64,000 nucleotides of DNA from Streptomyces sp. DH24 (GTDB taxonomy: Bacteria > Actinomycetota > Actinomycetes > Streptomycetales > Streptomycetaceae): contig NZ_JARVKW010000024.1 of the NCBI RefSeq assembly GCF_029813775.1, forward strand, positions 1-64,000. Direction: 5' to 3'. Below are positions 15,362 to 23,208 of the stretch, piece after piece. The notes beneath the pieces are model-generated. The model was not told where the DNA came from. It made no database searches and saw only the letters and a program-made list of their open reading frames with translations. Both the position numbers and the translations under genes were made by a program. Positions within the stretch are counted from its first letter, which is position 1; the number at the start of each line of letters is the position of its first letter.

Positions 15362-17094
15362 GCCCCACCACCCTTCCCGCCGGTCCCGAACACGGGCACG
15401 TCACCTTCCTCGGTGCCGGACCCGGAGATCCGGGACTGCTGACCCTGCGCGCCGTCGAGGCGCTGGCGAACGCGGACGTACTCGTCGCCGAGCACGAGGT
15501 GCTCGACGTGGTGCGCCTGCACGCCAGGCAGGGCGTCGCCGAGGTGCACACGGACGCGGACGCCCCGGCGGACGAATCCGGCGCCGCCGGTTCTTCCGTG
15601 AAGGCCGGTCCGGGCACGGGCACGCCTCAGCTGACGGTTGTTGACGGTTCGTCAACAACCGTTGGGGGCCCCGCGTCGCGGGATGCCGCACATCTTGTCA
15701 TGGAGGCCGCGCGGGGCGGCAGGCGGGTCGTGCGTGCGGTGTCCGGTGACCCCGGGCTCGACGCGTACGCCGCCGAGGAGATGCTGGCATGCGCCGCCGC
15801 CGGGGTGCCCTTCGAGGTGGTCCCCGGTATCGCGGCGGCCGTCGGCGTGCCCGCGTACGCCGGTGTGCCGCTGCGGGACGCGCAGGGCACCGATGTGCGG
15901 TTCGTGGACGCGCGCACCGCGTCGGACCGGTGCTGGACCGAGGTCGGCGCCTCCGACGGCACGGTCGTCGTCTCCACGACGCTGGACTCGGTGGCCGCCG
16001 CGGCCGGTGAGCTGGTCACGGCGGGCCGCAAGCCGGACACGCCGCTGACGGTCACCGTCGCCGGTACGACGACCCGGCAGCGGACCTGGACGGCGACGCT
16101 CGGCACGATCGCGCAGACGCTGAAGCAGGCCAAGGTGCTGCCGTCCCCGGAGGGCGGGCGACCGGTGATAGCCGTGGTCGGTGAGCGTTTCGCCGCGGCT
16201 CAGCGCGAGCAGCTCTCGTGGTTCGAGAACAAGCCGCTGTTCGGCTGGAAGGTTCTCGTGCCGCGCACCAAGGAGCAGGCGGCGTCGCTCTCCGACCAGT
16301 TGCGCTCGTACGGGGCCGTGCCGCACGAGGTGCCGACGATCGCCGTCGAACCCCCGCGCACGCCCCAGCAGATGGAACGGGCCGTCAAGGGCCTGGTGAC
16401 CGGCCGCTACGAGTGGATCGCGTTCACGTCGGTCAACGCGGTCAAGGCGGTCCGGGAGAAGTTCGAGGAGTACGGCCTGGACGCGCGCGCCTTCGCGGGC
16501 ATCAAGGTCGCGGCGGTGGGCGAGCAGACCGCGAAGGCGCTGATCGCCTTCGGGGTGAAGCCGGACCTCGTGCCGAGCGGCGAGCAGTCGGCGGCGGGTC
16601 TCCTGGAGGACTGGCCGCCCTACGACCCGGTCTTCGACCCGATCGACCGCGTCTTCCTGCCGCGCGCCGACATCGCCACGGAGACCCTGGTCGCCGGGCT
16701 GATCGAGCTGGGCTGGGAGGTGGACGACGTCACCGCCTACCGCACGGTGCGGGCGTCGCCGCCGCCGGCGGAGACCCGGGAGGCGATCAAGGGCGGCGGC
16801 TTCGACGCGGTGCTGTTCACGTCGTCCTCGACGGTCCGCAACCTGGTGGGCATCGCGGGCAAGCCGCACAACGTGACGGTCATCGCCTGCATCGGCCCGG
16901 CGACGGCCAAGACGGCCGAGGAGCACGGCCTGCGGGTCGACGTGATGGCTCCCGAGCCGTCGGTCCACAAGCTGGCGGAGGCCCTGGCGGACTTCGGCCG
17001 CCGCCGCCGCGCCGCGGCGGTGGAGGCCGGCGACCCGGTGACACGGCCGAGCGAGCGGCGGCCGGGGGCGCGGAGGCGGCGGTCTACGACCTGA
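15358..17094 (+). CDS. hemD: Bifunctional uroporphyrin-III C-methyltransferase / uroporphyrinogen-III synthase
   Basis: A 578-residue fusion. The N-terminal half is a CobA/SUMT-like SAM methyltransferase (VTFLGAGPGDPGLLTLRA, then VVRAVSGDPGLDAY and VPGIAAAVGVPAYAGVPL). The C-terminal half (from about residue 295, WKVLVPRTKEQAASL) is uroporphyrinogen-III synthase with ITSxxx-like blocks AFTSVNAV and LFTSSSTVRNL. It closes hydroxymethylbilane to uroporphyrinogen III and may methylate it toward siroheme or cobalamin. This fusion is normal in actinobacteria. GTG 15358 overlaps hemC. A perfect 12-bp inverted repeat sits inside the methyltransferase part. A strong terminator follows at 17133-17167. 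Confidence 0.94.
   Translation: MSPTTLPAGPEHGHVTFLGAGPGDPGLLTLRAVEALANADVLVAEHEVLDVVRLHARQGVAEVHTDADAPADESGAAGSSVKAGPGTGTPQLTVVDGSSTTVGGPASRDAAHLVMEAARGGRRVVRAVSGDPGLDAYAAEEMLACAAAGVPFEVVPGIAAAVGVPAYAGVPLRDAQGTDVRFVDARTASDRCWTEVGASDGTVVVSTTLDSVAAAAGELVTAGRKPDTPLTVTVAGTTTRQRTWTATLGTIAQTLKQAKVLPSPEGGRPVIAVVGERFAAAQREQLSWFENKPLFGWKVLVPRTKEQAASLSDQLRSYGAVPHEVPTIAVEPPRTPQQMERAVKGLVTGRYEWIAFTSVNAVKAVREKFEEYGLDARAFAGIKVAAVGEQTAKALIAFGVKPDLVPSGEQSAAGLLEDWPPYDPVFDPIDRVFLPRADIATETLVAGLIELGWEVDDVTAYRTVRASPPPAETREAIKGGGFDAVLFTSSSTVRNLVGIAGKPHNVTVIACIGPATAKTAEEHGLRVDVMAPEPSVHKLAEALADFGRRRRAAAVEAGDPVTRPSERRPGARRRRSTT
15634..15662. repeat. Perfect intragenic inverted repeat in hemD
   Basis: ACGGTTGTTGAC / GTCAACAACCGT form a perfect 12-bp stem with a 5-nt loop, AT-richer than the surrounding gene, in the codons for VVDGSSTTVG between the two conserved methyltransferase blocks. 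Confidence 0.9.
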
Positions 17095-17132
17095 GCCGTC
17101 CGGCGGCCACGTGAGGTCGTACGCGTGAGGTG

Positions 17133-17167
17133 GTGGCGGGGTGCGCGGTGACGGCGCACCCCGCCAC
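17133..17167 (+). terminator. Terminator of the rex-hemACD operon
   Basis: Perfect 14-bp stem GTGGCGGGGTGCGC / GCGCACCCCGCCAC with a 7-nt loop, about 40 bp after the hemD stop. It marks the end of the conserved hem block before the inserted accessory segment. Confidence 0.85.
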
Positions 17168-17189
17168 TGCTCGTTGTGGTCCGGGGGCG

Positions 17190-17672
17190 ACGATCGGCCT
17201 GGTCCTGGCGAACCCGCCCTTCGGCAAGAAGTCGTCGATCACCGTCCACGGCGACGACGGTTCCGCCGCCCGCGAGGCGATCGCCTACGAGCGCCGTGAC
17301 TTCTGGGTCACCACGACCAACAAGCAGCTCAACTTCGTCCAGCACATCGCCTCGCTGCTGGAGATCCACGGCCGGGCTGCGGTCGTCGTCCCGGACAACG
17401 TCCTCTTCCTACGACTTCCGTACGGCCCAGCACTTCACCCTCAAGCAGAACCCGCTCACCCGGGCCCACCTCGATGACTTCGTGCAGTGCTACAACGCCG
17501 ACGACCGTTCCCAGCGCGTCGAGACGGAGCGCTTCAAGGCGTACACGTACTGGCCGCCGAGATCGTCGAGGACCTCCAGGCCGCGCTGGAGGAGTTCGCC
17601 GCGATCGCGGAGACCTTGCAGCAGGCCCGGGGGGAGGGCGTGGCGGGGGAAGTGACTCCGGTCGCCGACTGA
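17190..17672 (+). pseudogene. Remnant of a type I restriction-modification methylase (HsdM)
   Basis: Fragments of an N6-adenine methylase of type I systems lie in three pieces. First comes VLANPPFGKKSS, with the NPPF catalytic motif, through NKQLNFVQHIASLLE to VVVPDNVLF (frame of 17190). Then comes YDFRTAQHFTLKQNPLTRAH to RVETERFKAYTY in a shifted frame, and finally AAEIVEDLQAALEEFAAIAE in the first frame again. Compared with the family, the SAM motif I half, about 50 residues between NVLF and YDFRT, and the segment before AAEIVEDL are missing. There are at least two internal deletions with frameshifts, so it cannot be functional. No hsdS or hsdR is visible nearby. Confidence 0.82.
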
Positions 17673-17679
17673 CACGTAG

Positions 17680-17716
17680 ACGTGGCCTGCACCCGAGATC
17701 AAGGGCGCGGGCCACG
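17680..17716. terminator. Inverted repeat between the hsdM remnant and the DUF397 gene
   Basis: ACGTGGCC (17680-17687) pairs with GGCCACGT (17709-17716), with a T-containing run after it; it lies just before the stop of the minus-strand DUF397 gene and could terminate transcription from either side. Confidence 0.55.
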
Positions 17717-17729
17717 TTCGTTTACTCCG

Positions 17730-17930
17730 TCAGCGCTCGACTGCGTACGGCAGGAAGGTCGCCCATGCGGTGGGGGGGAGGGTGAGACGGGGGCCGTTCG
17801 GGACCTTGGAGTCGCGGACGAGGACGTGGGCAGGGGCGGTGGCCACCTCGACGCAGTCGGGGCCCTCGTCCGTGCTGTAGCTGCTCTTTATCCAAACCAA
17901 GTTGGCTTCGGCGTAGGGCTTGAGGGTCAT
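17730..17930 (-). CDS. DUF397 domain protein
   Basis: A 66-residue protein with the DUF397 signature WIKSSYSTDEGPDCVEVA at the N-terminus and VRDSKVPNGPRLTL followed by a Trp/Phe-rich end (TAWATFL). Such proteins are encoded beside XRE-type regulators in dozens of copies in Streptomyces genomes, as in the whiJ and abaA-like loci and the Scr1/Scr2 pairs, and probably act as partner or antagonist of the regulator. ATG 17930 overlaps the stop of the upstream XRE gene by four bases, so the two are translationally coupled. Confidence 0.88.
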   Translation of the reverse strand: MTLKPYAEANLVWIKSSYSTDEGPDCVEVATAPAHVLVRDSKVPNGPRLTLPPTAWATFLPYAVER

Positions 17931-18760
17931 GTCTCTCCAAGCACTTTCTCGATGAGGGCCATCGACTCTCGTGGGCTGAGAGCCTGCGCTCGGATGGTCC
18001 CATAACGAATGTCGAGGAGCTGCACTTCCTTCGGGTCAGCGATCACGCGGCTGATGTGCTGCACCTCTACATGTCCGACCGTGGTGCCGTCCTTGAGCCT
18101 GAGCAGCCTGAACGACCCAGCGAGACCTGAGTTCTCCTCGTGGCTCAGGGGGAGCACCTGAAGGTCGACGTTGGGGAACTTGGCGACCTCCAACAGTCGT
18201 TCGAGCTGTTCACGCATGACTGTCCTGCCCCCGATGGGCCGACGGAGTGTCGACTCACACTGGACAAAATTGAAGAGAGGGCGAGCCGTCGTGTCGCTGA
18301 CGATCTCCTGACGCGCCACGCGGGCTGACAACCGCTGTTCGAGCTCCTCTGCCGTAAAGGTCGGTCGGCGAGCGCTGAACACTGCTCGTGCGTAACTGCT
18401 GATCTGCAACAGCCCGTGGACAACGGAGTTGTTGTAGGCGCACAGCTCAACGGCCTCCGCCTCCAACTTCTTCAAGTCCCGTACCTTCTTCGGGTACCGG
18501 GCTTCCGCCACGTCCTGCTTGAGCGCCGCGATCTTCCCGCCCGCCCCCAACACCTCGTCCGCCGCGTCCAGATACTCCGGCCGGGGAATCCGCCGTCCCC
18601 GCTCCACGCAGGAGACCAGTTCCTCCCCGTATCCGATGGCTGCCCCGAACTCCGCCTGCGTAAGGCCGGCCGCCTCCCGCCACAGCTTCAGCTGCCGTGT
18701 GACCGTGCGCATCACGGCCCCAGCCTCTTCGTCGTCCAGCCCCGCTTCCCACCCGCTCAT
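17927..18760 (-). CDS. XRE family regulator with DUF5753 (WhiJ/Scr1-like)
   Basis: A 277-residue DNA-binding protein. LKLWREAAGLTQAEFGAAIG (about residues 25-44) and VSCVERGRRIPRPEYL form the Cro/C1-type helix-turn-helix. The rest (from LCAYNNSVVHGLLQISSYAR through FVQCESTLRRPIGG to VEVQHISR) is the DUF5753 sensing domain. ATG 18760 (MSGWEAGLDD) is the natural start. It is coupled to DUF397 and divergent from the RiPP precursor gene. The divergent gap holds a 107-bp block that recurs before the ATP-binding gene at 21541, so this protein is a good candidate for the local regulator. That role is inferred. Confidence 0.88.
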   Translation of the reverse strand: MSGWEAGLDDEEAGAVMRTVTRQLKLWREAAGLTQAEFGAAIGYGEELVSCVERGRRIPRPEYLDAADEVLGAGGKIAALKQDVAEARYPKKVRDLKKLEAEAVELCAYNNSVVHGLLQISSYARAVFSARRPTFTAEELEQRLSARVARQEIVSDTTARPLFNFVQCESTLRRPIGGRTVMREQLERLLEVAKFPNVDLQVLPLSHEENSGLAGSFRLLRLKDGTTVGHVEVQHISRVIADPKEVQLLDIRYGTIRAQALSPRESMALIEKVLGET

Positions 18761-18823
18761 GCTCGCCGCCCTCCCGTCGTGCGCCCTTCCCCGGACCAAC
18801 TCCGGCCGCCCGCGCCCGGTCAC

Positions 18824-18930
18824 CCCGGGCAGCCCGTACAGAACCGGACACCTCACGGACAGCCACCGGCCGTACGAGCTGTCCGCCTTCACACAGTACG
18901 CGCGTGTGAACACACTGAGTGACGTGAATC
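18824..18930 (+). promoter_or_regulatory. Duplicated 107-bp upstream block, copy A
   Basis: This block aligns without gaps to 21441-21547. Shared runs include CCCGGGCAGCCCG, ACCGGACAC, CCGCCTTCACA and CTGAGTGACGTGAATC. Copy A lies between the divergent XRE gene and the RiPP precursor and ends 31 bp before the precursor ATG. It contains TTCACA-type and GTGAA-type half sites. It probably holds the promoter and operator of the cassette. Confidence 0.75.
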
Positions 18931-18961
18931 CGGAACGCCACACCACCGAGAAGGGCACCGC

Positions 18962-19228
18962 ATGACGACGCTCACCCCCAAGACCCCCTGGGCGCTGCGC
19001 CTGGTCACCGACCGGCTGCCGGTCGGGCCGCCGTCGTACGCGACGGTGACGCTCGACCCCGTCACGCAGACCGCCCGCTACACCGACGCCGCCGGGCGGC
19101 CGGTCGAGATGGGCAGGCACGGGACGTCGAGGACGACCGGTACCGCCTCCGTGTCCGGGGGCGGCGACGGGAACGGGCCGCAGCCCCAGACGCAGGACGA
19201 CAGCACCACCGACTACGAGTCGGACTGA
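18962..19228 (+). CDS. ATP-grasp-modified RiPP precursor peptide
   Basis: An 88-residue peptide of the putative ATP-grasp target RiPP type. The leader contains PWALRL (9-14) and SYATVTLDPVTQTARY (25-40), blocks shared with the second precursor at 63579. HGTS (53-56) marks the leader/core border. The core 57-88 is rich in Thr, Ser, Asp and Glu (for example TTGTAS, GGGDGNG, DDSTTDYESD), as expected for ester cross-links between hydroxyl and carboxylate side chains. Asp69-Gly70 would suit aspartimide formation. ATG 18962 follows GAGAAGGG. The ligase gene begins 4 bp after the stop. The product structure is not predictable. Confidence 0.88.
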   Translation: MTTLTPKTPWALRLVTDRLPVGPPSYATVTLDPVTQTARYTDAAGRPVEMGRHGTSRTTGTASVSGGGDGNGPQPQTQDDSTTDYESD

Positions 19229-19232
19229 CCGG

Positions 19233-20213
19233 GTGGCCTCCACCGTCCTGGTCGTCACCGCGCTGGAGGACGTCACCGCGGATCTGGTCGTCGCCGCGTT
19301 GAACGAGCGCGAGGTGCCCGTCGTCCGCGTCGACCCCGCCGACGTCGGGCCCGCCCTGACGTTCGGCTTCCGCATCGACGCGGACCGTCCGGCGTGGAGC
19401 GGGCGGCTGCGTACGGCGAGCCGGGAGGTGGAGCCGGGGGAGGTGGCGGCGGTGTACTACCGCCGCCCCACTCCCTACGGCGCCCGGTTCGCGCATCTTC
19501 CCCGGCAGCAGAGGGACTTCGCCGCCGCCGAGGCGCGGCACGGGCTCGGCGGCGTGCTGAACGATCTGTCCGGCGCCCGGTACGTCAACCACCCGGCGGC
19601 GGTGGCCCGTGCGGAGTCCAAGCCCGCCCAGCTCCGCAGGTTCGCCCGGCTCGGGCTGAGGATTCCTCCGACGCTGATCACCAACGACCCCAAGGCGGCG
19701 CGGGAGTTCGCCGCCGAGCGCGGCCCCGTCGTCTGCAAGACGTTCCGCGGCCTGCCCGCCGGCGACGACGGGCACGCCGGGACGATCTGGACCCAGCGGA
19801 TCGACCCGGGGACCTTCGACGACACGCTCACCGTGACCGCCCACCTGTTCCAGGCCGAGATAGCCAAGACCGGTGACGTACGCGTCACCGTGGTCGGCCG
19901 TCGTGTCTTCGCCCAGCAGGTCGCCGCACCCGACGGCGCGCTGGACTGGCGCCAAGGCGACTGGGGCGCCCTGCTCCACGCGCCCATCATCGTGCCGCCG
20001 CCCGTCGAGGCGGCGCTGCACGCCTACCTCGCCTCGTTCGGCCTGGTCTTCGGCTGCTTCGACTTCGCGCTCACCGGTGACGGGGACGACCCGGAACACT
20101 GGACGGCGATCGAGTGCAACCCGAACGGCCAGTGGGGCTGGCTTCCCGACGCCGAGGACATCACCGAGGCGTTCGCCGATCTCCTCACCGTGGAAAGGAA
20201 GGGCCGTTCATGA
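19233..20213 (+). CDS. ATP-grasp ribosomal peptide maturase (SAV_5884 family)
   Basis: A 326-residue ligase of the MvdD/MdnB-like ATP-grasp clan. It is expected to activate Asp/Glu side-chain carboxylates of the precursor core by phosphorylation and join them to Thr/Ser (or Lys) side chains, making omega-ester or omega-amide rings. The N-terminal domain VASTVLVVTALEDVTADLVV is followed by NHPAAVARAESKPAQLRRFA and RIPPTLITND. ATP-grasp residues include VVCKTFRGL (ATP lysine), and the metal-binding end is IECNPNGQWGWLPD. GTG 19233 lies 4 bp after the precursor stop and its stop overlaps the methyltransferase ATG, so the cassette is a tight operon. Confidence 0.92.
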   Translation: MASTVLVVTALEDVTADLVVAALNEREVPVVRVDPADVGPALTFGFRIDADRPAWSGRLRTASREVEPGEVAAVYYRRPTPYGARFAHLPRQQRDFAAAEARHGLGGVLNDLSGARYVNHPAAVARAESKPAQLRRFARLGLRIPPTLITNDPKAAREFAAERGPVVCKTFRGLPAGDDGHAGTIWTQRIDPGTFDDTLTVTAHLFQAEIAKTGDVRVTVVGRRVFAQQVAAPDGALDWRQGDWGALLHAPIIVPPPVEAALHAYLASFGLVFGCFDFALTGDGDDPEHWTAIECNPNGQWGWLPDAEDITEAFADLLTVERKGRS

Positions 20214-21412
20214 CGATGCCCGTCGACCTCGAAACCGATGCCGCGCGGCTGCGCGCGATCATGGCGGAGGACCTTGCCGCACGCGGGGTGCTGGACGATC
20301 CGGCCTGGCGGGCGGCGGTGGAGACGGTGCCCCGGCACCGGTTCGTGCCCGGTTTCTACCTGCCCGCCGGCGAAAGTGACGGGCAGGGGCTCACTGTGTG
20401 GCAGCCCGTCACCGCCGCACTCGACCGCGGGCGCTGGCTGGCCGCCGCGTACTCCGACACCACGCTCATCACGCAGTTCGACGGCGACGAACCCGACTGG
20501 GAGCACCCGGCCGAGCGCCACGGAGGGGCCCCGACCTCGTCCTCCACGCTGCCGTCCCTCGTCCTGCGGATGTGGGCCGACGCCGACGTCCGGGAGGGGC
20601 ACGCGGTGCTGGAGATCGGCACGGGAACGGGGTACTCGACCGCGCTCGCCTGCGAACGCCTCGGATCGGCCGGTGTGACGAGCATCGAGGTGGACCCGCA
20701 CCGGCTGGAGCGAGCGGCGAGCGCGCTGCACGGCTGCGGTTACGCACCCACCCTCGCGGTCGCGGACGGGCTCTACGGGTACTGGCCCGAGGCCCCGTTC
20801 GACCGGATCGTCGCCGCCTGTTCCTTCCGCGCCGTGCCTCCGGCCCTGGTCGCCCAGACCCGGCCGGGCGGCAAGATCCTGCTGACGCTCTCGGGCTGGC
20901 TCTACGGGTACGCCCGCGTCCTGCTCACCGTCGCCGGGGACGGCACCGCCGAGGGGCGGCTGCTGGGCGGCACGGTCTCCTTCATGTCGGCGCGTACGCA
21001 CGCGGCGCCGGCCTTCGGCAACCCCACCCACTGGGCGGCCGGGCTGCCGGGAAGGCCGCGGGTCGCCCGGCACGCTCCCGAGCGGATCACCGCCGCGACC
21101 GAGGAAGCCTTCCACCTGCGCTTCCTCGTGCAGAGCGCCGTGCCTGACGCGCAACTGACCACCGTCGGAGACGTCGTGCACCTGGTCGACGTGGTCACCG
21201 GGTCGGCCGCCATGCTGGCCCCGGACGGCGACGGCGGCTGGCGGGTGCGGGAGGGCGGGCAGGTGCGGCTGTGGGAGGGCGTCGAGCGCCTCATCGACGT
21301 CTACGACGCGGCCGGAGGGCCAGGACCGGAGACCTTCACCCTGTGCGTCCACGACGGCGGACAGCACCTGCGGCAACCGCAGGTGCCCTGCCTGCCGCTG
21401 CCGTCGCCCTGA
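20210..21412 (+). CDS. PIMT-like O-methyltransferase of the ATP-grasp RiPP cassette
   Basis: A 400-residue SAM-dependent methyltransferase related to protein L-isoaspartyl methyltransferase. PRHRFVP (41-47), YSDTTLIT (81-88), SSSTLPSLVLRM (110-121) and the SAM loop VLEIGTGTGYSTAL (133-146) correspond to PIMT blocks; an extra C-terminal region of about 170 residues is typical of the RiPP-associated branch. Known relatives, such as the enzyme of fuscimiditide biosynthesis, methylate an Asp in the cross-linked peptide so that it closes to aspartimide. ATG 20210 overlaps the ligase stop by four bases. The same role here is inferred from the cassette. Confidence 0.9.
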   Translation: MTMPVDLETDAARLRAIMAEDLAARGVLDDPAWRAAVETVPRHRFVPGFYLPAGESDGQGLTVWQPVTAALDRGRWLAAAYSDTTLITQFDGDEPDWEHPAERHGGAPTSSSTLPSLVLRMWADADVREGHAVLEIGTGTGYSTALACERLGSAGVTSIEVDPHRLERAASALHGCGYAPTLAVADGLYGYWPEAPFDRIVAACSFRAVPPALVAQTRPGGKILLTLSGWLYGYARVLLTVAGDGTAEGRLLGGTVSFMSARTHAAPAFGNPTHWAAGLPGRPRVARHAPERITAATEEAFHLRFLVQSAVPDAQLTTVGDVVHLVDVVTGSAAMLAPDGDGGWRVREGGQVRLWEGVERLIDVYDAAGGPGPETFTLCVHDGGQHLRQPQVPCLPLPSP

Positions 21413-21440
21413 GGGGGCGAGACCTCCGCCGCCCGCCGCA

Positions 21441-21547
21441 CCCGGGCAGCCCGGACGGGACCGGACACGCCACGGACACCCATCGGTCGCACGGGTCAGC
21501 CGCCTTCACAGCAGGAACGCGACCCAACACGCTGAGTGACGTGAATC
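21441..21547 (+). promoter_or_regulatory. Duplicated 107-bp upstream block, copy B
   Basis: Ungapped match to 18824-18930. It starts 28 bp after the methyltransferase stop and ends inside the first codons of the ATP-binding gene, whose GTG 21541 is the GTG of the shared CTGAGTGACGTGAATC end. The coincidence of start codon and shared motif suggests a leaderless or very short-leader transcript. Confidence 0.75.
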
Positions 21548-21972
21548 AGGAAATCGCCGCACCGCGGACCCCGCTCCACCAGTTCACCGTGCCGCTCTCC
21601 GCCACCCGGCGGGGTGCCCGTCTCGCCCGCCTGCTCGCTGCTGAGCAACTGCGTTCTTGGCAGGTGCCGTCGGACCCGGCCCGGCTGATCGTCGCCGAGC
21701 TCGCCGCGAACGCCGTCACGCACGGCCGGGTCCCCGGGCGGGACTTCCGGCTCGGCCTCGCCGTCACAGCGCCGCCCGCCACGTTGCGTATCGAGGTCAC
21801 GGACACCCGGGGCGAACGGCTGCCCGTGCGGACGGCTGCCAGGTCGGCAGGCGCGGAGTCCGGTTACGGGTTGTTGCTCGTCGCGGAACTGGCGGACCGT
21901 TGGGGAGTGCGATCCGGGCCGGTGCCGTGCAAGACCGTGTGGGCGGAGCTCGATCTCCAGGCCCGCCGGTGA
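21541..21972 (+). CDS. ATP-binding protein, anti-sigma-like (HATPase)
   Basis: A 143-residue GHKL-type ATPase of the SpoIIAB/RsbW-like group very common in Streptomyces. LIVAELAANAVTHGR is the N box, LRIEVTDTRGERLP holds the G1-like Asp, and SGYGLLLVAELADRWG the G2 region. It may bind a sigma or partner protein rather than phosphorylate a substrate. GTG 21541 (MNQEIAAPRTPLHQF) is chosen by family similarity. It lies behind its own copy of the 107-bp regulatory block, so it is probably controlled together with the RiPP precursor. A relative also flanks the second cassette (62679). Confidence 0.85.
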   Translation: MNQEIAAPRTPLHQFTVPLSATRRGARLARLLAAEQLRSWQVPSDPARLIVAELAANAVTHGRVPGRDFRLGLAVTAPPATLRIEVTDTRGERLPVRTAARSAGAESGYGLLLVAELADRWGVRSGPVPCKTVWAELDLQARR

Positions 21973-22099
21973 CCTGCGGCCGGCGGGTCCCTGCCGGCCG
22001 GGGCCGCATGCCGGGCCGCGCAAAGCCCCTTCCGGGTACCCCGCGTCCCCGACGCGCAGTCGGCAAATCGGGTGCCGGCGCGGGCGTAGCGTAGAAGGC

Positions 22100-23092
22100 A
22101 TGACGAAGTACGGATCCTTCCCGGGTACGCGGCCCCGGCGGCTGCGCACCACGCCCGCCCTGCGCCGCATGGTCGCCGAGACCCGCCTGCATCCGGCCGA
22201 CTTCATCCTGCCCGCGTTCGTGCGGGAGGGCGTCGCCGAGCCGGTGCCGGTCTCGGCCATGCCGGGCGTGGTGCAGCACACCCGGGACAGCCTGAAGAAG
22301 GCCGCCGCGGAGGCCGTCGAGGCCGGGGTCTCCGGGATCATGCTGTTCGGCGTGCCGGACGACGCGAACAAGGACGCCCTCGGCACCGCCGGGACCGACC
22401 CGGACGGCATCCTCCAGGTCGCCCTGCGGGACGTCCGCGCCGAGGTCGGCGACGACCTGATCATCATGTCCGACCTGTGCCTGGACGAGTTCACCGACCA
22501 CGGCCACTGCGGTGTCCTGGACGAGCAGGGCCGCGTGGACAACGACGCCACCCTGGAGCGGTACGCCGAGATGGCGCAGGTGCAGGCCGACGCGGGCGCG
22601 CACGTCGTCGGGCCGAGCGGCATGATGGACGGCCAGATCGGCGTGGTCCGTGACGCGCTCGACCAGATCGGGCGGGAGGACGTGTCGATCCTCGCCTACA
22701 CCGTGAAGTACTCCTCCGCGTTCTACGGCCCCTTCCGCGAGGCCGTCGGTTCGTCCCTGCAGGGCGACCGCAAGACCTACCAGCAGGACCCGGCGAACGC
22801 CCGGGAGTCGCTGCGGGAGCTCGCCCTCGACCTGGAGGAGGGCGCCGACATGGTCATGGTGAAGCCGGCCGGGCCCTACCTCGACATCCTGGCGCGGGTC
22901 GCGGACGCCGTGGACGTGCCGGTGGCGGCGTACCAGATCTCCGGCGAGTACGCGATGATCGAGGCCGCCGCCGAGAAGGGCTGGGTCGACCGGGACCGGG
23001 CCATCATGGAGGCGCTGACCGGCATCAAGCGGGCCGGGGCGCGAAACATCCTGACGTACTGGGCGACGGAGGTCGCGCAGAAGCTGCGGTAG
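22100..23092 (+). CDS. hemB: Delta-aminolevulinic acid dehydratase (porphobilinogen synthase)
   Basis: A 330-residue enzyme that condenses two 5-aminolevulinates to porphobilinogen. Both Schiff-base lysines are present: Lys203 in YTVKYSS and Lys255 in MVKPAGPY. The metal site is SDLCLDEFTDHGHCG (Cys127, Cys137 and His residues), indicating a zinc-type enzyme. Length is normal. The gene stands apart from rex-hemACD here, separated by the roughly 5-kb accessory segment, whereas from memory hemB follows hemD directly in S. coelicolor. It therefore needs its own promoter, and TAGCGT at 22088-22093 may be part of it. Confidence 0.96.
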   Translation: MTKYGSFPGTRPRRLRTTPALRRMVAETRLHPADFILPAFVREGVAEPVPVSAMPGVVQHTRDSLKKAAAEAVEAGVSGIMLFGVPDDANKDALGTAGTDPDGILQVALRDVRAEVGDDLIIMSDLCLDEFTDHGHCGVLDEQGRVDNDATLERYAEMAQVQADAGAHVVGPSGMMDGQIGVVRDALDQIGREDVSILAYTVKYSSAFYGPFREAVGSSLQGDRKTYQQDPANARESLRELALDLEEGADMVMVKPAGPYLDILARVADAVDVPVAAYQISGEYAMIEAAAEKGWVDRDRAIMEALTGIKRAGARNILTYWATEVAQKLR

Positions 23093-23208
23093 AGGCCGGT
23101 GGTGGAGCCGCCTTCCGGGGGCGGCGTCCACATCCCGGAAATCCGGGTGTAGAGCGCAGCTATTTCTCTAGGGTGCGGGGAACGCCGTCGTCCCCGAGGA
23201 GCGCCCCA

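Noticed and set aside
15634..15662. hemD inverted repeat considered as a transcription terminator
   Set aside because: It lies well inside an intact coding sequence and has no U tract.
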